41,744 nt of DNA from Candidatus Polarisedimenticolia bacterium (GTDB taxonomy: Bacteria; Acidobacteriota; Polarisedimenticolia; Gp22-AA2; AA152), in assembly GCA_035764505.1 (NCBI GenBank), contig DASTZC010000016.1:1-41744 (forward strand), read 5' to 3'. This document shows positions 1 to 7,365 of the stretch, one piece after another. Every line of letters begins with the position of its first letter. The first letter of the stretch is position 1. The position numbers were made by a program, and so were the translations under genes. The notes under the pieces were generated by a model. That model worked only from the letters and a program-made list of their open reading frames with translations. It was not told the origin of the DNA and searched no databases.

Positions 1-242
1 ACGCCAACGTGGTTCCGTTCGTGCAGCCGATCTACATCAAGACGGCGCCCACGTGGGACGGCTGGAACAAGGTATGGGAGTTCCAGGGCGACACCACCAA
101 CGGTGCCGACTACACCCTGATCAGCCGCGCCAAGGACGGCGTCGCGAGCGCCATCACGGGCGGAATGACCAACGACTTTCTCTGCGACATCTTGTTCGCC
201 AACGGCCAGTTCTTCCAGTGGCCGCAGGGGACGCAGACCTAG
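1..242 (+). CDS. Pilin/pseudopilin-like protein, C-terminal part (5' end outside window)
   Basis: Only the last ~80 codons are present; the reading frame enters from the left edge, so the start is not visible. The tail contains TAPTWDGWNKVWEFQ, then YTLISRAKDG. This resembles the C-terminal half of GspG-type pseudopilins and many type IV pilins, where a D-G/P-W-G-x-x-(F/Y)-x-(Y/F) strand is followed by Y-x-(I/L)-x-S-x-G-x-D-G. The N-terminal prepilin signal that would confirm it lies outside the window. A strong terminator follows 22 bases after the stop, so this gene ends its transcript. The pilin genes further right make a pilus role plausible, but the assignment rests on a short stretch. 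Confidence 0.6.
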   Translation, partial: ANVVPFVQPIYIKTAPTWDGWNKVWEFQGDTTNGADYTLISRAKDGVASAITGGMTNDFLCDILFANGQFFQWPQGTQT

Positions 243-264
243 CCGAGCGCTTCAGCGCTTCCAG

Positions 265-296
265 GGCGGTGCCGGATTCGGCACCGCCTTTTTTTT
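265..296 (+). terminator. Rho-independent terminator after the pilin-like gene
   Basis: A perfect 10-bp inverted repeat, GGCGGTGCCG (265-274) and CGGCACCGCC (279-288), encloses a GATT loop and is followed by eight T residues (289-296). This is a textbook intrinsic terminator. It separates the pilin-like gene from the O-antigen-ligase-type genes downstream. Confidence 0.93.
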
Positions 297-310
297 GTCC
301 GCATGCCGCC

Positions 311-339
311 GCGACGGGGAAGGGGCGCTGCGCTACAAT
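311..339 (+). promoter_or_regulatory. Weak candidate sigma-70 promoter for the O-antigen-ligase pair
   Basis: TACAAT at 334-339 matches five of six bases of the -10 consensus. The hexamer 17 bases upstream (GCGACG, 311-316) matches only the central GAC of the -35 box. Some promoter is needed because a terminator lies just upstream. This one is weak and could be a chance match. Confidence 0.3.
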
Positions 340-396
340 CCCCCGGCCCGCGCATAGGCGCCGGGAGGAGAGTCTTCCCGGTTCTTCCAGGAGGCC

Positions 397-2088
397 ATGC
401 CCCACCGACGGCTCCCCGCGCGCTCCCTCCTGCTCTGCTCCCTCGTCGGGACGGCGGTCATTCTCCCGCCCGAAATGCATCCCATCGGGCTGGCCCTGTG
501 CTGCTTCCTCGCCTTGGTCCTTGGACTCGTCCTCCTATGCCGGATGCGCAGCGCGGCTGCTTTCGGCGGACTGGAGATTGCCGCGGCCGTCTGGCTCTTA
601 ACCCTGCTGCGCGTCTCCACCGATCGTCATGCGAGTGGGATGCTTCTCCTGTTCATCCTACTTGCCGCGACGGCGTTCAAGGCGGGCCGGGAGGAAGCAT
701 CCTCCAAGACGGGGGCGGATTCTTTGTCCGACACCATCATCCTGCTCGGTGGCGTGGTCTCGCTGTGGGGACTCTATCAGGTGGCGATTGGTCTCCCTGG
801 CGCGGCGCGGTCGCTTCGCGCGATGGGACAGCCGGAACTCGACGCCATGGTGCTGCGCGCCGAGTCGGGGCGCGCCTTCGGCCCCTTTCCCCTCCCCGCG
901 GATCTGGGAATCTACCTCGCCATGGCGCTGCCACTGGCCTTCCGGAAGCTGCTCGCCGAGAAAGGACGCCTGTCCCGAGCGGCCGGCGCGGCGCTTGCGG
1001 CGCTCCTGCTCGCCGGGATCGCCGCCAGCCGCTCCTACGGTGCCGTCCTTTCCCTGGGGGTCGCGGCCCTCCTCCTGCTCCCGATCACCCGGTTTCCGAA
1101 GAAGCTCCCCGCTACGTTGCTGGTCAGCGGGGCCGGAGCCGTCGGAACGGGGGCGTTTTTCCTGTCGCGTGGGGCCGAGCGCTTTTCCCCCCTGGCGCTG
1201 CGATGGCGCAACTGGGAGGCGGCGGCCTCGCTGTTCCTCGACAGTCCGGCCCTGGGAGCCGGACTGGGAGGATTTGGCGATGCCGTCACGCGGGTCATGA
1301 AGACCGGCATGAACGAAACGATCTTTGCCCATAACAGCTATCTCCAGGTCGCCGCCGAGACGGGCATGGTCGGGCTCGGGGCGGTGTTGCTCGGAGTCGC
1401 GCTCCTTCTGGGGCAGATGATCCGGGGCCTGAAGGGAGACCGCGACTCCGTCGGAAGGGCCCTTCTTTGTCTGGCTCCCCTGACCTTTCTCGTTCACAAC
1501 CTTTTCGATTTTTCCGCCTACCTGCCGTCGCTCCTGATCCCCTTCGCGGCGATGGCCGGCTGTGCCGCTCGCGATGCGCTCCCCGGGGTTCCTCCCCGTC
1601 CGGCCATCAGTTCGAGAGGGGGCTGGTCTTGGCAGCGTCCGGCGGCGTGCGTCCTGCTGCTGGCCTTGGGACTCGGTTGGGGGCTGCGCGAATCGCTGGC
1701 CGCCGCGCTGATCCGCAGCGCGAAAGAAGAAAGTCCTCTGCAGGCCGGGCAAGCCGCGCTCGCCCTTGGGAGAGCGGCGCGGGTTTCTCCATGCCACCCC
1801 GATCCGCCGGCGATGCTTTCCGAGATGAGCCTCGTCGGCACGCCTGACGATCCCAACCGCCTCAGAGTGGGGGAGGCGTGGGCACGGCGGGCGGTCCGGC
1901 TGCGCACCGGGCGGGCTTATGGCTACTACATCCTCTCGCTCTACCGCCTGGCGGCGGGAGATATCGGGGAAGCCTACGTGATGCTGGAGCGCGCCCGGGA
2001 TCGATACCCGGAGCGCCCGCTGTACCAGGAACAGGAGCGCCGGCTCAAAGAGATGAGAGGCAATCCGGCTGCCGCAGGCGGAAGCTGA
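397..2088 (+). CDS. O-antigen ligase/polymerase family membrane protein with C-terminal helical tail
   Basis: A 563-residue polytopic inner-membrane protein with roughly ten hydrophobic segments up to about residue 450. The Wzy_C/WaaL-type core is recognisable near residues 260-345. It includes a W-x-x-A segment, GAGLGGFGD and AHNSYLQVAAETGMVGL, the conserved H-N-x-x-L in a periplasmic loop. The last ~100 residues are soluble and TPR-like (YYILSLYRLAAGDIGEAYVML). The superfamily includes O-antigen ligases, polysaccharide polymerases and protein O-oligosaccharyltransferases (PglL, PilO/TfpO), which sequence alone does not separate. AGGAGG lies only 2 bases before the ATG, unusually close, but no better in-frame start was found. 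It ends 1 base before the next gene, a relative with the same architecture. Confidence 0.82.
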   Translation: MPHRRLPARSLLLCSLVGTAVILPPEMHPIGLALCCFLALVLGLVLLCRMRSAAAFGGLEIAAAVWLLTLLRVSTDRHASGMLLLFILLAATAFKAGREEASSKTGADSLSDTIILLGGVVSLWGLYQVAIGLPGAARSLRAMGQPELDAMVLRAESGRAFGPFPLPADLGIYLAMALPLAFRKLLAEKGRLSRAAGAALAALLLAGIAASRSYGAVLSLGVAALLLLPITRFPKKLPATLLVSGAGAVGTGAFFLSRGAERFSPLALRWRNWEAAASLFLDSPALGAGLGGFGDAVTRVMKTGMNETIFAHNSYLQVAAETGMVGLGAVLLGVALLLGQMIRGLKGDRDSVGRALLCLAPLTFLVHNLFDFSAYLPSLLIPFAAMAGCAARDALPGVPPRPAISSRGGWSWQRPAACVLLLALGLGWGLRESLAAALIRSAKEESPLQAGQAALALGRAARVSPCHPDPPAMLSEMSLVGTPDDPNRLRVGEAWARRAVRLRTGRAYGYYILSLYRLAAGDIGEAYVMLERARDRYPERPLYQEQERRLKEMRGNPAAAGGS

Positions 2089-2089
2089 G

Positions 2090-4006
2090 ATGCCTCCCGA
2101 GACGAAGCGCTTCCGGCTGGCCATCCTGATCGCGCTCCTTTTCCTCACCCCTTTCGGCGAAGGAGGAGCGGGAGCCGCGGGGCTTTTCATGAGCCAGAGC
2201 CTGATCGCGCTGGCCTGGGCCATTCTGCTTCTCGACCGCGGCGAATCGTCCGGGTCGCGCTTTCTGCCGACTTCCGTTGTCGTACCCCTCGGCTGTTTTC
2301 TCCTCGTTGCCCTGCTTTCCGGATCCTTCTCCGGGTACCCGTATGCTTCCTTCCTGCGGACTCTCGATCTGGTCACCTTCGTCGCGGTCCTCTTCCTGGC
2401 GGGCGGAGAAGGATGGGACCCTGAGGAGAAGGGATGGATTGCCGACGCGCTCCTTGCTTCGGCGACGCTGCAGTCCCTCCTGGTCATCGTCTCCGTCGCG
2501 CGCGGCACCCTCGCCAGCATCCTGGCGAATCTCGGTCTTTTGAATTCGAATCATGAAGCCGCTTACCTTCTCCTCGGGGCGCTGGTGACCCTTCCCCGGC
2601 TTCTCCAGCAGCCCAAGGGACCACCCGCCCTGGCACGCGGCACAGCCGTCCTGATCACGGGGATCGGCTTCTTCCTTCTCATGTCGCGCGGCGCTCTGCT
2701 CGGTTTGCTCGCGGGAGCGATTCTTCTGTTGAGCTACCGGAAATCCATGGGCTGGCAGGTCGGCCGCCGCCGCATCGCCTTGCTGCTGGCGGCAATTCTG
2801 CTGGCCTGCGCCGCCGGGGTGGCGGCCCGTTTCTGGCGTGCCGAGGACCCGTATCGCTATCAACGCATGCAAATCTGGCAGGCCGATCTCCGCACCTTCG
2901 CCCAGGGCCCGCTGCTGGGGATCGGACCGGGGATGTTTCGGCACGTGGCGCAGCGCCAGAACTTCCCGCTCGCCGGACCCATTCGTTTCGGTCGCACCTT
3001 CCAGACCCCGCACAGCGATCTCCTGGGCACGCTGGTGGAGACGGGACTGCTCGGCCTCGGCGCGGCGATTCTCGGCCTCGCCGCGATCCTGCGGCATCTG
3101 GCCTCGAAGGGGAGCAGGGAAGGGGGCTTCTCCTTCGGAGTCTTCCTCGCATGCGCGGGAATCGCATCCCAAGGGCTGGTGGAAGATCTCTCCACCCGTC
3201 CCGCGATCCTGATCTCGCTGGCCATCCTGCTCGGGATCGCCCTCGCCGGAACCGATCCAAGGCGGTCGAGGCTGTTCGTAGGGCGCGGCCGGTGGCACGC
3301 CCTGGTGGCCGGCAGTGCCCTGGCCTTCTCCTGGTACCTGGCCTGCGTGCGTCCGTTCCTGGCGTATCGCAGCGATGCCGCGATGCGCCGCGCCACGACC
3401 TATGCGGCCATGGAGGGGAAATTCCAGGAGGCCATCTGGCGCAACCCATATCAGGCTCCCACCTATCTCTATCCGGCCATCCTGTTCCTCTCCGCCGATC
3501 CGAAGCAGCGGCTGAGCCTCGATCTCTACGCCCGCTTCCGCCGTGATCTCGATCGGGGCATTGCCCTGAACCGCGCCTCCGCCGATGCCAGCCTGGCACT
3601 CGCCAGGCTCGAGGCCACCGCGTTCCGCGAGCTCTTCCACGATGTCCCTTCGATGGAGCGCAGCATCGAGGCCTATCGCGCCGCCGTGCGGCTCGCGCCT
3701 CACGATCCCAGGATCCGGGTGGAGCTGGGAGGATTCCTGCACGAGGTGCGGCGCGGCGCGGAGTCGGCGCGGCAGATGGTCCTCGCCTTGCATGAGGAGC
3801 CGACGTACCTGAGCGCGCGCTATCTCCTCAGCCGGCTTCGTCTGGAGAGCGGCGATGATGAGTCGGCCCGCAGCGAGTTCAGGAGAGCGGAGGAGATCCG
3901 CGCCGGGCTCGCGAGCTACAAGCCCGACAGTCCTTATGCCCGGGACATCAGCCGCGACCCCGCCCCGCTGCGCCAGGCCCTTCAAACCCAACTTCCTGGG
4001 GAATAA
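2090..4006 (+). CDS. O-antigen ligase/polymerase family membrane protein with TPR-like C-terminus
   Basis: A 638-residue protein with the same plan as its upstream neighbour: about ten membrane segments (residues 1-425), then a soluble helical-repeat region (about 430-638) with TPR-like pairs such as ASLALARLEA and AYRAAVRLAPHDPRIRVELG. The Wzy_C signature is near residues 260-335: WQADLRTFAQGPLLGIGPG, then TPHSDLLGTLVETGLLGLG, where the conserved His is followed by Ser rather than Asn. It starts 1 base after the previous stop, so translation is probably coupled. As polymerase or ligase it would use undecaprenyl-linked glycan in the periplasm; the TPR tail may bind an acceptor or partner. Two related copies in tandem suggest divided roles, for example polymerase versus ligase or oligosaccharyltransferase. 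Which does which cannot be told here. Confidence 0.82.
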   Translation: MPPETKRFRLAILIALLFLTPFGEGGAGAAGLFMSQSLIALAWAILLLDRGESSGSRFLPTSVVVPLGCFLLVALLSGSFSGYPYASFLRTLDLVTFVAVLFLAGGEGWDPEEKGWIADALLASATLQSLLVIVSVARGTLASILANLGLLNSNHEAAYLLLGALVTLPRLLQQPKGPPALARGTAVLITGIGFFLLMSRGALLGLLAGAILLLSYRKSMGWQVGRRRIALLLAAILLACAAGVAARFWRAEDPYRYQRMQIWQADLRTFAQGPLLGIGPGMFRHVAQRQNFPLAGPIRFGRTFQTPHSDLLGTLVETGLLGLGAAILGLAAILRHLASKGSREGGFSFGVFLACAGIASQGLVEDLSTRPAILISLAILLGIALAGTDPRRSRLFVGRGRWHALVAGSALAFSWYLACVRPFLAYRSDAAMRRATTYAAMEGKFQEAIWRNPYQAPTYLYPAILFLSADPKQRLSLDLYARFRRDLDRGIALNRASADASLALARLEATAFRELFHDVPSMERSIEAYRAAVRLAPHDPRIRVELGGFLHEVRRGAESARQMVLALHEEPTYLSARYLLSRLRLESGDDESARSEFRRAEEIRAGLASYKPDSPYARDISRDPAPLRQALQTQLPGE

Positions 4007-4031
4007 AGGGTTTCGGGATCTCGTCAATTTC

Positions 4032-4060
4032 TGGACAAGGCCTGGAGGGGAATATATATT
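4032..4060 (+). promoter_or_regulatory. Sigma-70 promoter for the glycan operon, -10 inside an inverted repeat
   Basis: TGGACA (4032-4037) and TATATT (4055-4060) are separated by 17 bases; each differs from consensus at one position. Transcription would start near 4067, about 50 bases before the asparagine synthase start codon. The -10 box sits inside an inverted repeat, GGGGAA (4047-4052) and TTCCCC (4060-4065), which could be an operator. The AT-rich TATATAT tract stands out in this GC-rich region. Confidence 0.6.
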
Positions 4061-4117
4061 TCCCCGCTGCAAGTGCTTGTGTTTGTAAAAAGATGGCCCC
4101 TTCTCTGGAGAGTTCCC

Positions 4118-6064
4118 TTGTGCGGCATCTGCGGATTCTTCCGCTTCGGCGAGCCTCCCTCGGCGCTGAAAGGTGATGAGCCGATCCTGCGCCGGATGCG
4201 GGACTCGCTGATCCATCGCGGCCCCGACGACGCGGGACTCTGGCTGGAGAGGCGAGGGCGCGTCGGCTTCGGGCACCGGCGGCTGTCGATCGTCGATCTC
4301 TCCCCGGCCGGCCGGCAGCCGATGAGCAACGAAGACGGAGCGGTCTGGATCACCTTCAACGGAGAGATCTACAACCACCGCGGCCTGCGCGGCCCCTTGG
4401 AAGCGAAAGGCCACCGCTACGTTTCCGCCACCGACACCGAGACCATCCTCCATCTCTACGAGGAGGAGGGGGATGAGATGCCGCGGCGGCTCGACGGAAT
4501 GTTCGCCTTCGCGCTTTACGATGCGCGGAGCGAGGAGCTGCTCCTGGTCCGGGACCGGATCGGGGTGAAGCCGCTGTATTACGCCGTCGTTCCCGGCGGA
4601 TTGCTGTTCGCCTCCGAGATCAAGGCCATCCTCGCCCATCCCTCGATGTCGGCGACCCTCGATCTCGAGGCTTTCTATCACTACCTCACCTTCGTCTCGA
4701 CACCCGCGCCTCTGACGTTGTTCGCCGGGATCCGCAAGCTGCGGCCGGGAACGATGCTGAAGGTGGGGCCGCGCGGCAACCTGCGCGAGCAGGTCTGGTG
4801 GGACGCGATCGTCCCCGGAACTCTGGAGCGCGAAGACGAGGAGGAAATCTGCGCCGAGATCCTCCGGCTCCTGGAAGAGGCGGTCCGCAAGCGGATGATG
4901 TCGGACGTCCCCTTCGGCGTCTATCTGTCGGGCGGTATCGATTCCTCCGCCAACGTGGCGCTCATGGCAAAGCTGATGGACCGGCCCGTGCGGACCTTTT
5001 CCGTCGGATTCGAGAACCAACCCTCCTACAACGAGCTGGAGGAAGCCCGCGCCGTGGCCCGCCGGTTCGGATGCGATCACCATGAGGTGGTCCTGTCGGC
5101 CCGCGACCTGCAGGCTTCGGTCCCGGAATTGATCCATCACCAGGACGAGCCGCTGGCGGACTGGGTTTGCGTTCCCCTGTTCCACCTCGCCCGCCAGACG
5201 CGCGACAGCGGCACGGTCGTGGTCCAGGTGGGGGAGGGAAGCGACGAGCAGTTCTTCGGCTATCCCGGCTACCTCTCGGTCTTCGGGCTCGAGAGCGCGC
5301 TGGGCCGTCCGCTGCGGGCGCTGCCGTCCGCCGCCCGGGGATGGCTGCGCGACGCGGGAGAAGCGGCGGCGCGCTGGCTGGGACGCGGGGGCGACCGGCT
5401 GGAGCTCTTGCGCTGCGCCGCGGCGGCGCGCACCTCCTTCTGGGGCGGGGCGATTGCCTTCCGGGGGGACGAGAAGCTGCGCATCCTTTCGCCCGCGGCC
5501 CGCGACCGCTGCCGGCCGCTCGACTCCTACCATGTCGTCGAGGAGATCTGGGAGCGCATCGCCCGCGACAAGCCGGAATCCGATTTCGGCGAGCGCATGG
5601 TCTACCTGGAGCTCAAGCAGCGCCTGGCGGAGCTGCTCCTCATGCGGGTCGACAAGATGACGATGGCGGCGGGCATCGAAGCCCGCGTCCCGTTCCTCGA
5701 CTACCGGCTGGTGGAATACACCATGCGGATTCCCACCCGGCGGAAGATCCGCGGCGGGGTGCCCAAGTACCTGCTGAAGCGGGCGCTGAGGAACGTCCTG
5801 CCGGAGGAGGTCCTGCACCGCCGCAAGATGGGCTTCGGCGCGCCCGTTTCCGAATGGTTCGCCGGCGAGCTGGCGCGCTATGCCGAGAGCGTCCTCATGA
5901 GCTCCCGGATCCGCGAGCTGGATCTGCTCGACTACGAGGTCGTCGGGCAGCTGCTGCGCGAGCACCGGGAAGGCCGCCGCGATCGCGCCTTCCTGATCTG
6001 GAACCTGTTCAACCTGAGCCGCTGGTACGACTACTGGGTGGCCGGATTGCGGGAGGCGGCGTGA
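4118..6064 (+). CDS. asnB: Asparagine synthase (glutamine-hydrolysing), exopolysaccharide-cluster type
   Basis: Converts aspartate, glutamine and ATP to asparagine or, in polysaccharide clusters, may amidate another carboxylate. I chose the TTG at 4118 because it gives Met-Cys-Gly-Ile-Cys-Gly: the class II amidotransferase needs Cys2 as nucleophile after Met removal. A purine-rich CTGGAGAG lies a suitable distance upstream. An ATG at 4073 would add 15 residues and bury the cysteine. The 648-residue protein has the glutaminase domain (HRGPDD near residue 35, NGEIYNH near 83) and the synthetase domain with PP-loop SGGIDSS at about 271-277. Such AsnB proteins are common in exopolysaccharide and O-antigen operons, where the true product is often unproven. 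It is first in the operon and overlaps the flippase start by 4 bases. Confidence 0.93.
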   Translation: MCGICGFFRFGEPPSALKGDEPILRRMRDSLIHRGPDDAGLWLERRGRVGFGHRRLSIVDLSPAGRQPMSNEDGAVWITFNGEIYNHRGLRGPLEAKGHRYVSATDTETILHLYEEEGDEMPRRLDGMFAFALYDARSEELLLVRDRIGVKPLYYAVVPGGLLFASEIKAILAHPSMSATLDLEAFYHYLTFVSTPAPLTLFAGIRKLRPGTMLKVGPRGNLREQVWWDAIVPGTLEREDEEEICAEILRLLEEAVRKRMMSDVPFGVYLSGGIDSSANVALMAKLMDRPVRTFSVGFENQPSYNELEEARAVARRFGCDHHEVVLSARDLQASVPELIHHQDEPLADWVCVPLFHLARQTRDSGTVVVQVGEGSDEQFFGYPGYLSVFGLESALGRPLRALPSAARGWLRDAGEAAARWLGRGGDRLELLRCAAAARTSFWGGAIAFRGDEKLRILSPAARDRCRPLDSYHVVEEIWERIARDKPESDFGERMVYLELKQRLAELLLMRVDKMTMAAGIEARVPFLDYRLVEYTMRIPTRRKIRGGVPKYLLKRALRNVLPEEVLHRRKMGFGAPVSEWFAGELARYAESVLMSSRIRELDLLDYEVVGQLLREHREGRRDRAFLIWNLFNLSRWYDYWVAGLREAA

Positions 6065-7365
6065 GGTTCTCGCGCGAGGTGGCGACCACTTTCACCGGCC
6101 GAATCCTGCTGGTCGGGCTGGGAGTCGCCTCGTCGGTCCTGACGGCACGCTTCCTGGGGCCCGGAGGCCGGGGGGTCCTCGCGACCGTGACGGCGATGGC
6201 CGGCATCGGTCTGCAGCTCGGGAATCTGGGGCTGCACGCCTCGAACACCTTCCAGGTGTCGCGCCGTCCCGATCTCCTGGCGCCCATCTGGGCCAACAGC
6301 CTGCGCACCGCTTCGGCGCTCGGATTGGCCCTCGCCATCGCGGCGCTCGCGGTCGGCTCGGTCTTCCCCGAGATGCTGGGGACGATTCCCCTGCCTCTGC
6401 TCCTTCCGGCGGTGCTGTCGATTCCTTTCCAGCTGCTGGTCCTTTTCGGGCTGAACCTGCTCGTCGGGATGGGGCGGACGGCGCTGTTCAACGTTCTCGA
6501 GCTGGCTTTCCGCGCCGCCACGGTGGCGGGGCTGGCGGTGATGCTGATTTGGTTCGGCAAGGATGTCCGGTGGGTGCTCGGGCTGAACCTGGTGCTGGCC
6601 ATCGGCGCCGCGGCGGTCCTCGCCGGAGTGCTCGGGAGAATGGTCCGCAACAGCGGTGCTCCCGAATCGCACGGCAACATGACGCTGTTTCGCTCCGGCG
6701 TCGCTTATGGCGCCAAGGCCTACGTCGCCGCCTTGCTCGCCTACCTGATCGTGCGCTCCGACATGCTCCTGGTGAACGCCCTGCGGGGCACCGCGGAAGC
6801 CGGGGTCTACTCGATTGCCGTGCAGATTGCCGACCTGCTCTACCTGTTGCCGATGAGCATCGGGCTGGTGCTCTTCCCGCGCCTCAGCCGCCAGGGCGAA
6901 GGGGATCCGATCTTCGCCCTGAAGATTGCCCGGCACAACGCCTTCCTGATGCTTCTGCTGTGCGGCGGGGCCGCGGTGCTGGCTCCCTGGGCAATCCGCT
7001 TCCTGTATGGCGGCGAGTTCCTGCCCGCGGTGCGCGCCCTGTGGTGGCTGCTCCCCGGGATCTGGGCGTACGGCGCCTGCAATCCGATTGCCACGCAGCT
7101 CGCCTCCTCGGGAATGCCGATCTCGGCGGTGGTGGTCTGGATTCCGCCGCTGGTCCTCAACGTGGCGCTGAACCTGGTCTGGATCCCGCGCATGGGAATC
7201 GAAGGGGCCGCCGCCGCTTCCAGCCTCTGCTACCTGATGGTCCTGGTGCTGCACCTGGGATTGTGGAAGCGGCGGATCCGCGGCTCGATCTCCGACACGC
7301 TGCTGCTGAAGCGCTCGGACGTAAGAGAGATGACGGCGCTGGCGAGGTTCACCGCATGGTCGTGA
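6061..7365 (+). CDS. Polysaccharide flippase (Wzx-like, MATE/MOP superfamily)
   Basis: A 434-residue integral membrane protein with about 12 or more hydrophobic helices throughout. The N-terminus (REVATTFTGRILLVGLG, then TARFLGPGGRGVLATV) is the typical start of oligosaccharide flippases, with the conserved R-x-L-G-P-x-x-x-G. It would move undecaprenyl-pyrophosphate-linked repeat units from cytoplasm to periplasm. The start is a GTG whose last bases overlap the asnB stop (GTGA); longer in-frame extensions run inside asnB and are shadows. The order synthase, flippase, sugar-modifying enzymes is typical of Wzx/Wzy-dependent clusters. Confidence 0.88.
   Translation: MRFSREVATTFTGRILLVGLGVASSVLTARFLGPGGRGVLATVTAMAGIGLQLGNLGLHASNTFQVSRRPDLLAPIWANSLRTASALGLALAIAALAVGSVFPEMLGTIPLPLLLPAVLSIPFQLLVLFGLNLLVGMGRTALFNVLELAFRAATVAGLAVMLIWFGKDVRWVLGLNLVLAIGAAAVLAGVLGRMVRNSGAPESHGNMTLFRSGVAYGAKAYVAALLAYLIVRSDMLLVNALRGTAEAGVYSIAVQIADLLYLLPMSIGLVLFPRLSRQGEGDPIFALKIARHNAFLMLLLCGGAAVLAPWAIRFLYGGEFLPAVRALWWLLPGIWAYGACNPIATQLASSGMPISAVVVWIPPLVLNVALNLVWIPRMGIEGAAAASSLCYLMVLVLHLGLWKRRIRGSISDTLLLKRSDVREMTALARFTAWS

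Noticed and set aside
4073-4117. ATG at 4073 as the start of asparagine synthase
   Set aside because: It would place 15 residues before the catalytic cysteine, which must be residue 2. TTG 4118 has a good upstream ribosome site and gives Met-Cys-Gly.
2045-5965. A 1306-codon open frame on the minus strand
   Set aside because: It spans three convincing plus-strand genes, its translation is low-complexity Arg/Gly/Glu/Gln-rich with no recognisable domain, and long antisense frames are expected from high GC at third positions.
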